Position numbers and translations under genes: made by a program
Notes under the pieces: generated by a model
Seen by the model: only the letters and a program-made list of their open reading frames with translations
Databases searched by the model: none
What the model was told of the DNA's origin: nothing
Shown: positions 11,432-21,929 of the stretch, piece after piece
Position numbering within the stretch: position 1 is the first letter of the stretch
Layout of the letters: each line of letters begins with the position of its first letter
Source of the DNA: Anastatus disparis
Taxonomy: Eukaryota; Arthropoda; Insecta; Hymenoptera; Eupelmidae
DNA: 64,000 bases
NCBI GenBank assembly: GCA_017163975.1
Contig: JAFFSR010000249.1
Span: 2,652,001-2,716,000 of the forward strand
Reading direction: 5' to 3'

Positions 11432-13252
11432 ATGATAAGCCAACAGTTAAATGTAGAGCCCCTATGGATTTCTGAGCATATATGTAGGAATGAGATTTTT
11501 GAAGCAGCAAACGAAATTGTGCAAATAGCAGACCGACTATCTGCGGAGCAGCTCTTTAGATACAGAGAGCGAGGAGTGAGCATGGCCGGAAGTATTTCGA
11601 TGTTCAAAGAACGAGTTTTACGATATGAGCTTAGACGACATCTCGGCGAAAGAGCCGCTTGTAAAATAATAATAGATGAGGTGACATATGATTCGCGGCT
11701 AGAATTTATTAACCTCCCAACAGAGCAAAGTGCGTGCAATCAATTTGTTAATCCCTCGAATAGCTTAGAAAATCCTATTCCTCCTAGCAATAGCAACGCA
11801 ACTATTCACCCATCGACCACGTGTACCACGACTACATGTCCTTCTTTTAGTACAGCGAGCATATCTCATCCTGTGAGAGCAACTAATACCCTTTCCACTA
11901 ATACTACAACGACGTACCATGGAGGATATGATGGCGCACCAACTCCTTATTTTTATCCATACTCGTATCTCCCTTCTTATCCGAATCCATGGAGTCATGT
12001 GCCGTATATTGCAGCATCTACTGGATATCTGCCAGTATCACAACCTTTAATACAGCCGCCCCTCTGTTCAATCATTTTAGCAAATCCCATAAATCAACCC
12101 TCTGCACAAGAGCATACAAGTTATGCTTCTAACTTCAGAGAACTGCAATGGTTGAACCAGCAAGAAGAGACTCGCAGAACCCAGAAAAACGTATGCCGAC
12201 CCCCTCCAGCTCCGGATGAATCCTTATTTCCCACTACAGCTTGCACTGGTATAAAGTCGACTAACGGGAATGAGACAGATTTTATTTCACCTCTTAAACT
12301 TGAAGATGCTCCGATGCATTCATGCCCACTACCAGTGTTAGCATCAATTACTAGCAATCGCCCTTTAACCCCTTTAGCTAAGACGTCAAATAAGAGCGAG
12401 CGCGTACAGAAGGAAAATCGTCGCCCCAAACGAAGAGCAAAGAGTAAAACTCGAATAACGAGCCGAGCCAATAAAGGAGATCCAAAGACGAACCTACCGC
12501 CAATTAGGAAAAACTTTTGGCGAAAGCAGGTAGAGCCGTGCTTCAGGTGCAGTAGCTTAGGACACTGGCTGCGAGAATGTTCTCAGCCTATGAAGTGCTA
12601 TGGGTGTGGACAAATCAACGTACGGATCCGCAACTGCACCAAGTGTCAACCGAACGAGCGAGCAGAGCAGAGCAAGGGCGAACGAGCAGAGCCAAACCAG
12701 AGCGATCGAGCAGGGCAGAGCAAGAGCGCTCGAGCAGAGCAAAGTAAGAGCCTGCGAGCAGAGCAAACTAAAAGCAAGCGAGCAGAGCAGAGTAAGAGCG
12801 AGCAAGCAGAGCAGAGCAAGTGCGAAGCAGAGCACAACAATAGCGAGCGTGCAGAGCATTCACAGAGCAAGCGAGCAGTGCCAAATCAGAGTATGCGAGC
12901 AGAGCACGTAAAAAATGAGCGAGCATAGAAGAGCAAGAGCAAGGAAGCAGAGCCAAACCAGAGCATGCGAGCAGAGCAGAGCAAGAGCGAGCGAGCAGAA
13001 CAAAATAAAAGCATGCGAGCAGAGCAGAGCAAGAGCGGGCGAGCAGAGCCAAAACAGAGTGAGCGAGCAGAGCTAAATGAGAGCATGCGAGCAGAGCATA
13101 GCAAGAGCGAGCGAGCAGAGCACAACTACTATCTCCCAAATTTTAGCTATGCAGAGTATATCTCTGCTACATTGCGCGAAAAAGCAACCCATCGACCTGA
13201 GCCCCCAATTCAGCAAAACCCTTTTATACCATCATTAACATGCCTATATTAA
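11432..13252 (+). pseudogene. gag: Gag-like protein with CCHC knuckles and octapeptide repeats, one TAG
   Basis: The frame opens at ATG 11432 and continues to TAA at about 13250, interrupted only by TAG at 12926-12928. Residues 1-100 are a helical, charged N-terminal domain. Residues 110-290 are Pro/Ser/Thr/Tyr-rich. A basic stretch precedes two knuckles near residues 370-405: a canonical CFRC…GHW…C, and CYGC…V…C in which the histidine is replaced. From about residue 407 a 24-bp repeat encodes a degenerate octapeptide (consensus R-A-E-Q-S-K-S-E), roughly 19 copies, after which a non-repetitive tail begins YYLPNFSYAEY. The product would be a nucleocapsid-type Gag. The single stop, inside the repeats, could be a recent mutation or a readthrough site. 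Confidence 0.8.
12653..13125 (+). repeat. 24-bp coding tandem repeat in gag
   Basis: About 19 degenerate copies of a 24-bp unit built around GCGAGCAGAGCAGAGCAAGA. The copies stay in frame throughout, apart from the single TAG, and drift mainly at the last residues of each octapeptide. Confidence 0.9.
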
Positions 13253-14066
13253 CCCTCCAGCATCACATTTAGCTATTTAAAATCCTTACCGACTAAACTC
13301 GCGACCCATTCAGCTGATCCATTATTTGAGCATTTGCGTCTTTATTAAATTACCCCTTTTCTTTTGCTATTTAAGTATTCCTTATACACATTGTACTGAC
13401 ATTCCTAACTATTCACACTGACACATGAGCAAGTGCAACATTTTATTTTTATGCATTACTATTACGTAATTAAGAGCAAAATCTATAAAAAGAATATTTT
13501 TTTTGTGCATTTGAAAAATTGCTGCAAAATATTAATTATAAAATAATTAATCTTATAAAATCATAGTATGCATCGACACATACCATCAGAGCGTCACCTT
13601 TCAGTGAGTAAACACTTTAATTTTTATTTCTATTTTCAATTTCTAATTTTGTTATACGAAATGTAATTTTAATATTTTTTTGGTATGTGTATGAATGAAA
13701 TACATGTAAGAATGGGCTATGAGTGTTATTTTCTTTAACTTTAAGATAACTAGTTTTAAGATTTGTAATTTTTGTATATAATATATGGATAACCCAGTCG
13801 CGTCGTTTTAAATTAAGCAAACTCATACAGCGTGTAACACTTACACCTAATTTAGCTAAAAGTCAGCAGATACAGCAGAAGAAGAAGTTTATAGATAAAC
13901 TTCACACCGCTGCAGATAACACCGGTTATCTTAATTTAAGCCTTAATACTTTTCTTTTCTCTATATAAATTTTCTTTTTTTTGTTTTAGTTTAGCTTATG
14001 CCTTTTTTTTTCTCGTTTGACGAAAGTATCCGGTTCCACCGTATACTTCCGTGTGGTGGGGGGGAT

Positions 14067-14913
14067 TGTAACATGGCAGATTGGCCATATTACTTTTATG
14101 TATATTTGTGGCGCATATAGCCGACAGAAGGGAGCATCTAGCTACGGGCAAGACGGAAAGCAGACCACGCGAGTCAAATATTTAAGAGCATAACCCAAAA
14201 TCGTTGGCACACACGTGCGAATTTATAAAGCACGTATAATGTGCACTGAGATAGCTAGCGAGCAGCTTGACTCGAGTAGCTGAGCTTGGGTCCGTTTAGG
14301 ATCGTTTGTCTCTCTCTTGCGGCGCGCGCAGCGTACATCAAGAGAGATGAAGCTGAGCATAGACGAGAAGGAATACCATTATTATTCCTTCTGTCGCCGG
14401 CGTCCGATAAAGAGCGTTTCGGCTTGCGATATCGAGTAGTATTAATTTTGTGCGTGCGAATATCGTAAGCTTGAGTGAGCGAGAATAGATAAATTCACTA
14501 TTCTCAAAGTTATTTTATTGTGCTCAAAATTGTTGCGAGTGCACGATTGCTAATTAAACTTATATAATTTATTTTTGTCTTTTACGACGTGTGTGCCGGG
14601 CGATCGCGTGCGCGTTTTATTGCATATATTCCCTTCGTGCTTTTCTAATTCGTTATTTTCTTGTGTGTTTATTGCTCGTGTCCCTTTTAGCTTATGTTTT
14701 TGTAATAGTTGCTTTTCGTCGTGCCAATAGTTATTTAATTAGAGCAAGCGGCGTCGCGTACGCTATACGCGGCTGGCGTCCATTTTGAGCGAGCGTACGA
14801 TTACTGTACATATTTCTTAAATAAAGTTTCTCTTATTATTTGTTACTTAATTAATTATAGCTTATATATTTTTATAAATTTAGTGCAACCTCCTGATCCC
14901 CAGGGTTGTAACA
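14067..14913 (+). repeat. 3' LTR of the Gag-only element
   Basis: 847 bp, preceded directly by the polypurine tract. It differs from the 5' LTR at only three positions that I could find (near 14490, 14694 and 14909). Confidence 0.92.
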
Positions 14914-15469
14914 AGTTGACATGTATACTGTATTACTTTCACTTGTAAAATATTTGGTATCATTTAATTCCTCAGTATTTTTCTGCACAGAAAATTCAGA
15001 AATGAAATCAGAATTTATTTTTAACGCATTATATTCTTCTAAGCACGCCTGAACCTTAACTTTGAAAAATTATTGTGCATCACTCAAAAAACTCAGAATA
15101 TCCACATGTTTTATATTCACCACTACGCCAGTTCTAATTCGATTTTGAAAAGCTGACTCTACGTCTTGCCACTCGACTCTAACTTCTCTTTCTTCAGATT
15201 GTAGATTACCTCCTTGATGAAGATGTTGTTCCACCTGAACTTGCATGCACGAAAGATGTGTCATACAAGTTTGACATTTCTGTTTCTCTCCTCTTGTGAG
15301 GTTAGGTTGAGCAATTTTTTCGTTTAGTTTGATAACAGCAGAACTACACATATTTAACCAATAATGAATATCATTATTGCTCAATTCATCTAACTTTGTA
15401 AAGTATCACGAAGTAATTGAACAAGACGTTCAAAAAAATCTACTGAATTCATCTTTACTTTTTTTATAA

Positions 15470-16080
15470 CTAAAATAGTACTAGAGCATCAGTTTCAACT
15501 CACACAATATTTAAGAATAAATCTCACTGATTGTTGTATACGAAGTGTAGTCATCTAAGAAATAGCTTCGCTTTTTATAGGTAAAGACAATGTAAGAAGG
15601 GATATAAATTTTAAGGTTCATCCTATAGTAAAAAGAAAAGTTTGTGAAAATGTGAGAAAGGATACAAATTCAAAGATTCCTCCAATAGTGAAAAAAATTT
15701 AAGAAGGGATACAATTTTCGAGATTTGACCAATAATAAAAAAGAAAATTTAATTAGAATTTAAGAAGAGATACAAATTTCAAGATTCTACCAATAGTAAA
15801 AAAGAAAATTTAAGAAGGGATACAAATTTTGAGATTGAGCCAATAGTAAAAAAAAAAATTTAATAAGAATTTAAGAAGAGATATAAATTTCAAGATTCTA
15901 CCAATAGTAGAAAGAATATTTAAGAAGGGATACAAATTTCGAAATTCGACCAATAGTAAGGAGAAAAGATTAGAAAAAAAGAAGGGATAAATTTTTTAGG
16001 AAGGGATAAATTTTCTTTTGAACCATTCGAAAGCTGTGAGAATTTTTCTTTTGGTCTCTCAAATTACTTCTGTCTGAAAG
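15470..16080. promoter_or_regulatory. Divergent spacer with CCAATAGT-containing tandem repeats
   Basis: Between the polymerase start and the rightward DIQGF gene there are about seven degenerate copies (15589-15965) of a unit 'AAGAAGGGATACAAATTTC…ATTC.ACCAATAGTAAA'. Copies alternate between about 50 and 61 bp, giving a higher-order period near 111 bp. Each carries a CCAATAGT box. Its position between divergent genes suggests a bidirectional promoter/enhancer or a replication element; that is inference. Confidence 0.6.
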
Positions 16081-16097
16081 AAATTTAGAGTTTTAAG

Positions 16098-16980
16098 ATG
16101 GCTAGAACCTGTGACTATGATACAATGATTAAAAATGCAATATTAGAATTTCCTGAAGAGAACGTTTATATTTGCGACATACAAGGATTTCAAGGAATGT
16201 TTGGGGATTCTTTTATTTTTAAAGAAGTTAGTTTTCTGAATTTTAGAAAAACTGCTTTCCCAACTGCGTATATTTTTAAACCTCCGATGACATGGAGAGA
16301 ATTGAGTCAAGAAGAAAAAAACATAACGCAATGGCTGGAAAAATATCACCATGGAATACCATGGAACTCTGGAGATATATCTTACCATCGTCTTCAAAAA
16401 ATTTTTGAAATTTGTTCGCAAGGAGTCAAGAAAGTATTTGTCAAGGGTGAGCAGAAGGTGTAATGGTTAGCTGATCTTTTACCAAATGTGTAAGTAATAC
16501 ATTTATGTTTGAACTTTCATACTTTTGATACTGTTTTGATACTTTTTCAAACTTGCTTGACACTTTCTCATACTTGTTTGATACTTTTTTATACTTTCCC
16601 ATACTTGTTTCATACTTTTTATACTTTTTATTTTAAAATCATTTTCATACTTTATCATACTGTTTTTTTAATCATGTTAATATTTTATAATATTTTATTT
16701 CTTGTTGTATATACTTCAATTTACATTACCTCTTCATTTTTTAGAACAATCAGCAACATTGAAGACTTCGGATGTCCATCATTAGAAAAAATAATGAATT
16801 GTAGATGATACACATGTTTTAACCACAACCTCTGTTTAAGGCGAAAACCTATGTGCGCTGTTATCAATACTATTTCAATACGAACATGGTTACATGATTA
16901 CCTAGATGCTAAATTTGCCAATGATGAAGTAGACAAAATTTCTAATGATGATAAATGTATAAAATTTTGTTGGAAATAAA
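16098..16980 (+). pseudogene. DIQGF-type Polinton-associated protein, spliced, two stops
   Basis: Exon 1 starts at ATG 16098 and carries VYICDIQGFQG, FKPPMTWRELS, WLEKYHHGIPWNSGDI and VFVKGEQK. Exon 2 (from 16745) carries IEDFGCPSLEK and a Cys/His-containing end, stopping at about 16978. I recall this protein (DIQGF, a WN-GDI box, then a VKG-x-EK box and a GCPSL box) next to Polinton/adintovirus polymerases in arthropods. An exonuclease-like or RNase H-like fold has been my impression, but I cannot establish it here. In-frame stops at 16462-16464 and about 16806 break it. It faces away from the polymerase across the repeat-bearing spacer. Confidence 0.55.
16490..16744 (+). other. 255-bp GT-AG intron made of CATACTT-like repeats
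   Basis: The donor GTAAGT at 16490 and the acceptor TTTTTTAG at 16744 bracket a T-rich stretch with about ten variants of TTTCATACTTTTTGATAC. Removing it keeps the frame open into the conserved IEDFGCPS segment. Confidence 0.75.
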
Positions 16981-17457
16981 TTGAATAAAAAAAACAGAAT
17001 TCTGGTTTTTTCTAAACCCTTCTCACGATCCTCATTAAAAAAAAATGAATTATAAGTTTAATGTTTGAAAATTAAAAAAACTTTAGAAAAAAAAATTAAT
17101 TAATATTAAATACGAACAAGATAATTTACATGATCTTTGTGAACTAATTTTAGTAATCCTAAAGATATAAATATTCAAATCAATAATAATAAATTTTTCG
17201 TTGCATAATTTTAATGTACTAACTAAATTTGTATGTATTATTTACACTTTATTTTATTTTATTAACTTGACTGTTTAATTTTCATATTAATGATATTAAT
17301 GTATTTAATTATCTATAAAATTAAGAGTTGTAAGTTATTTATTGTAAAGGAATTGGAAAGGAGGAATATGAGTATAAGGAAAAAAAAAGAAAAATCAAAT
17401 TATTTCTATTTATTTTATTTTGAAAAATGAAATAATATGATTATTTCATATATTTAT
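16981..17457. other. AT-rich spacer, no gene seen
   Basis: Very AT-rich, with short A- and T-runs and a TTTA repeat near 17455. No open frame, inverted repeat or motif that I can support. Confidence 0.5.
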
Positions 17458-17668
17458 TTATTTATTTATTTTGAATAATTTACCTTTTGAAGTAGACGAT
17501 GTTTGTTGCTTAAATTCTTGGCCCGCCGAGGAGGTTGATGGTATTGGTTCCATTGCTCTATATCCTGAAGAGGTAGAGGGAACCGATTTCTCTTCATGGC
17601 GATGTCTGTTTTCAGAATCATCTGTAAACAAAAATAAGAAAATAATATTAGAAATAAAATTATATGTA

Positions 17669-17704
<36 letters not shown>

Positions 17705-18158
17705 TAGCGTTTTTTTCTTCATGGGGATCGGTCCAAGATCATTAATTGATCTTTTTTGTCCCTTGTTGCTCTGTTTTGCTCCTCTGCTTGATGCGGTTGA
17801 ACTCGAGGATGAACTCGAGCTAGAACTTGAGCTGCGATTCCTCGACCGCCGATTTATCTGTAATTTTGACTGCTGTGTCGACTGCTGATTTCTTTCAGCG
17901 GAACGTTTTTGGTGTAGGATGATTATATAGCTGCTGCATAGCAGCCATCGGAGGCAGTGGTGGCACTGAAAAAGAAAAAATTAATGTAAAAAAAATCATT
18001 TAAATATTTTTATATTTTATTTCATACTTACGGGAATCCACTGCATGCATCACCCATGACACATGTTCCAACATCATAAGCAATGTTGGCCCATTTGCTA
18101 TTAACCATTTAATGCGATCTTGAACTGCTTTAATATTTCCAATTTTGTCTTGAGCCAT
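17458..18158 (-). CDS. Small three-exon gene, Ser-rich product, function unknown
   Basis: Exon 1 is 18032-18158, starting at ATG 18158 (MAQDKIGNIKAVQDRIKWL). It is followed by a 66-bp intron (18031-17966, GTAAGT…TTTTTCAG). Exon 2 (17965 to about 17705) begins LPPLPPMAAMQQLYN; in the joined frame it stops after about 65 residues. One base over, it continues open as a Gln/Ser/Arg-rich segment with a run of Ser and a PMKKKT basic patch. A probable third exon starts at 17621 after TTTGTTTACAG. The second intron's donor is weak because the region is a poly-A/T run. I do not recognise the family. Position and the basic, Ser-rich tail suggest a Polinton accessory or nuclear protein, but this is not established. 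Confidence 0.5.
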
Positions 18159-18177
18159 TTTTCTATTTTCTTTCTCG

Positions 18178-18213
18178 AACTGACGAAATGTGGCTTGGAA
18201 CGAGGTATTTATA
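18178..18213 (-). promoter_or_regulatory. TATA box plus arthropod initiator for the spliced gene
   Basis: On the minus strand TATAAATAC (18213-18205) lies 32 nt upstream of the A in a TCAGTT initiator (18183-18178), the standard spacing for an arthropod core promoter. The ATG at 18158 follows 23 nt after the predicted start, giving a very short leader. Confidence 0.65.
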
Positions 18214-18219
18214 CAGAAA

Positions 18220-20700
18220 ATTAGGATACTTATTTTACAATATTTTTCATGAAAATCCTACGATTGGTGAAAATTTTCTTTTAAAAAATTTGTCACCTCC
18301 CTTAGAAAAAATTTAGTCCATCCTTCATTAGTTTTGTACACGCCTAAGATTTTAATTTTTATCGTCGTGGAACTGACCCTTGCAATAAATATCGTTTTTT
18401 TTTTCTCAAAAACATACATATACCTGTGACTAACAAATTTAAAAAAAGGGGGAGCATTTTTAAGAGGGAAGTCATGTATATATTTTCTAAAATAAGCAAT
18501 CCTTCTTTAAAAATAATTGATCCCTTCAATAAATATCTTTTTCCTTAAGAATACTTTTAAAAACCTGAGATAGATCAAGCTTTCCTAATTTTTTTCTAAG
18601 TAAATTCAAAGAAAAAATAAATGTACCTGCAAGATAACTTTTTTCCCACACACACACTTGATACGAGAAAAATAGTTTTTAACCTTGTAGGCCTAAAAAT
18701 ACTTTTCTATAGGGAAAATCGACTTTTCATTTTTTCCAAATCCCGGCGGTCTAAAGGTTAAAGAAAAGGAATTCTCCTTTTTACAAAAAAGGTTTTCGTA
18801 AATTTTATAATAAATGCACCTGCAAGATAACTTTTTTCTCACACACACACTTGTTACGAAAAAAATAGTTTTCAAAGAAAAGACCCTTTCAATAAATAAC
18901 TTTTATCTCAAAAAAAAAATTCCGTTCTTCAAATTTCCGACCACCTGCAAAAAGCTGATTTTCCTTCAGGAAACTGACACACACCTGAGACAAAAAAATA
19001 TTTTTTGATAGAAAAAGATTTTCTTTTTTACAGAGGTGGGTCTCGTATATCTTCTTCGATCATTCGTTCCTTTTTTTAAAACATGAAAAAAGAATAAGAC
19101 TGACCCTTTTAATAAATATCTCTTTATCTCAAAAACACAAGAGAACAGGTAGCTGACCCTTTCAATAAATCTTCTTCTCAAAAAAAAAAAGATTTTCTTT
19201 AAAAAAAAAAAAAAGACGGGGCATAACAAAGTGACTTAAAAATAAATATATTCATATATATAATAGAAGGCAAATTTATAGTTTGCTCGTTTAGTATACA
19301 GGTTACATGATCCATTATTTTCATGCACCTGCGACTCAAAAGAGAACACACACGTAGTGTACTGCATTGAGATATAGGTCATCTCTTTCCTTCTCTTCTA
19401 AAAGCAGGTAAATATTCATGCAACGTTAAAGAAAACGCACAGTGGGCAGCACAGTGAAAAAGGTCTGCCGTATCCCTCTCTTCTAAGCGTGGGAAAATTT
19501 TCCTGCGCTCTCCAAAATAGAACATACTGTGGGCGGCGCTCTATCCTCTCTTTAAAAATAAGAAGGGACAGCCCTTTCTCTCTATCCCAAAATAAGTATC
19601 CAATACATTTTTTAAGGAAGGGGAGATTCATAGGTATTTTAAATGGACCGGATTGTAAAACACTTAGTGGAAGGAGAAAAATATTTTATCCTTTTTTATT
19701 TTTTAAACAGGGGGAGGAATTCATATATATTTTAAATGACACGGATTCTAACACACTTGGGGGAGGAGACGAGGTGTGATACAATCCGGGTGTGCCCGTA
19801 TGCCTATAGCCTATCTACTACTAGACGTTCCAAATCTATTACTATATATTGTAGAAAACTTTAAGTTTTCGAAAGTTATAACAGCATTTGTGGAAATAGA
19901 ATATGTAAAACTTCATAATGTCGAAAACAACTTACAGCTTAGCGTTTTACAACTTACACTAGATGATTTGTATCAAGTTAGTCTGGTTCCTTATCAAGTA
20001 TAAAATGCTATTTCCCATAATGTAGAACATCACTACAAAGAAATATTTCTGATTTCCAAGATTCAACCCAAACGAAAACATAAAACAGCTGCTATATGAA
20101 TATACGGATTTTAATATTAACATCCGAAATTCTATATTAATAAGAGCTCACATGAAATTACGATACCGTGGTACAAAATACCATCATATCTTTGTTCTTT
20201 TTAACAGAATTTTAACGGAATGGAGCTACAGTACCGCTCAAAAGTTCGATAATACTATGTAAAAAAAATAGTTTGGAAAAAATGATCATATCTTGGAAAA
20301 AAAGTGTCGTAGAAAAATTCTAAAAAAACGATTTTGAAGTACTTCTTAAGAGCTTTAAAAACGCTATATTATATTATTTTCAAGTTTTTTTATGTTATTA
20401 AAAAAATTACTTGAAAATAAACAGTTTTAAAGTTGGGCATTTTTGGGGTTTTTGACCATTTTTCTGCAAAAAACATAAAAAACTTTAATCCCTTATATAT
20501 CTAAATCGGGACGATGCTAATTTTGCTTTCTCATAGAGAAACCATTGTATCGATAAAAAATTTTTTTTTCTATTTTTTCAATAATTTGTACATATTTGGA
20601 CTCAGGGAGCCGAAAAAAGTGGTTTTTAGAAAATGTCTGTATGTATCTGTGTGTGTATATGTACGTGCCTGCGTGCGTGCGTGCGTGTGTGTGTGTACGA
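18220..20700. other. Low-complexity region with recurring CTGACCCTTTCAATAAAT
   Basis: No gene supported. The phrase CTGACCCTTTCAATAAAT or close variants recurs near 18373, 18512, 18880, 19101 and 19153. A block with ACACACACTTGWTACGA and AATAGTTTT occurs near 18650 and 18840. Between 19400 and 19790 there are GC-richer stretches and two copies of a TATTTTAAATGRACMGGATT phrase. These may be the decayed subterminal repeats of the Polinton, but no terminus was identified. Confidence 0.4.
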
Positions 20701-20710
20701 ATTCAGTACG

Positions 20711-21925
20711 TCAATTAGATCTCCAAAACTACTCGATGGATTTGCTTCAAATTTTGCATACAATTTATTTTTTTGTCTAACTAGGTGGGAAGCTATTGAA
20801 AATTGATTTTCTTGGCGTAATTTTTTTTAAAGCCATTTAAAGAATTTTAAAAAAATTTCGATTTTTCATTTTTTTTGTATTTTACATAAACTACTCGAAG
20901 AATTTGTTCAAAAATTTGTATGGACTTATTTTTGAATGCCAAAAGAAGAAAAACTTTTGAAAACTGATTTACTTAGCGCTCTTTTAATTTGAAAGCATTT
21001 TAAAAATTTTTTTTAAAATTTTCATTTTTTATTTTTTTTTATTTTACGAAAACCATTCGATAGATTTGCTCCAAAATTTATATCCGACTTATCCGCTACT
21101 GTCTGAAGAAAAGAAGCTTTGGAAAACTAATTTCCTCAGTGCAATTTTAATTTTAGAGCATTTTGAAAATTTTCAAAAAATTTTCATCTTTCATTTATCT
21201 TCTGTATTGCGTAAACCATACTATAAATTTTTTCCAAAATTTTCATACAGTCAATTTGCTATTGTATGAAGAAAATAAGCTTTTGAGAGAATTTTGAAGA
21301 TTTTTAAAAAAATTTCGATTTTTCTTTTCTCATTTTATTTTACGTAAAGTACTGGATAGACTTGTTCTATAATTTGCATGGAAATTATTTGCGACTGATA
21401 GAAGAAAAAAAATTTTCAAAAATTGATTTTCTTACCGTAGTTTTAATTTAAGAGCATTTTGAAAATTTTAAAAAGAAAATGTTATTTATTTAGCCAATTA
21501 GATTTCGAAAATTAATCGATGGATTTGCTTCAAATTTTGCATGTTATCTATTATTTTGTATAAGTAGGCGGGAAGCTATTGAAAATTGGTTTTTATAGTG
21601 TAGTTCTTTTTATAGAGCCATTTTAAGAACAAAAAAAATTTTTTATTTTTTATTTTTTTTGTATTTTACATAAATTACTTGATGAATTTGCTTTAAAATT
21701 TGCATGGAAATTATTTGCAACTGCCAAAAGAAAGATGACTTTTAAAAAGTGATGTCCTTAACGTAGTTTTAATTTTAGGAAATTTTTTCAATTTAAAAAA
21801 AAAAATTTTCATTTTTCATTTTACGTAAACTACTCGATAGATTTGCTCCAAAATTTATACCCAACTTATTCGCTGTCTTTATAAAACAAGCTTTTAAAAA
21901 ATAATTTTCTTAGCATAGCTCTTTG
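20711..21925. repeat. Minisatellite, about 8 copies of a ~150-180-bp unit
   Basis: Each unit contains a variant of AAACTACTCGATRGATTTGC followed by TCCAAAATTTRYAT, then a GAAGAAAA…CTTTTGAAAA block, then ATTTTAATTTTAGAGCATTTT and a T-rich tail ending TATTTTACGT. Copies begin near 20726, 20887, 21050, 21212, 21345, 21505, 21673 and 21826. The first and sixth resemble each other most (both with TAGGYGGGAAGCTATTGAAAA), suggesting a higher-order unit of about five. Confidence 0.75.
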
Positions 21926-21929
21926 ATTA

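Larger units (their letters stand above)
9398..14913 (+). mobile_element. Gag-only LTR retrotransposon nested in the polymerase gene
   Basis: Two 847-bp direct repeats (9398-10244 and 14067-14913) begin TGTAACATGG and end TGTCACA/TGTAACA. They flank an internal region of 3.8 kb. The 4-bp target duplication AGTT is present at 9394-9397 and 14914-14917, and removing the element with one copy rejoins the polymerase frame. A polypurine tract (GGTGGGGGGGAT) ends at 14066. A possible primer-binding site follows the 5' LTR near 10246 (ending AACGTGGGGC). The only sizeable gene is gag; no protease, RT, RNase H or integrase is seen, so it must use proteins from another element. I saw three differences between the LTRs by eye. 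Confidence 0.92.
5540..15452 (-). pseudogene. polB: Polinton protein-primed family B DNA polymerase, split by an LTR element
   Basis: The gene runs from about 15452 (or the open segment at 15384) down to 5540, interrupted by the LTR retrotransposon at 9398-14913. Recognisable parts in order are the N-terminal RIRTGV segment; a C-C-H zinc-like cluster near 8700-8750; the Exo I motif YADFEC near 8600; a second zinc-like cluster (CHIC, DHCH) near 8260-8330; Exo II FHNLNYD near 8090; Pol A YFDINNLYG near 7330; Pol B around INSVYGK near 6890; Pol C YTDTDS near 6590; and a conserved DSTDTLPWGHF end near 6160. A hydrophilic tail with two imperfect ~27-residue repeats follows. In-frame stops occur near 15070, 8679, 8534, 7544 and 6247, with frameshifts near 15400, 7750, 7120 and 6395. 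One intron is present (8166-8236). The enzyme would have replicated the element from its ends. Confidence 0.9.

Noticed and set aside
12557..13139. Minus-strand frames rich in Leu-Cys-Ser-Ala repeats
   Set aside because: Antisense shadows of the 24-bp gag repeat.
20514..20780. 88-aa frame with Cys/Val repeats
   Set aside because: Driven by a GTGTGTGCGTGC microsatellite and the first minisatellite unit.
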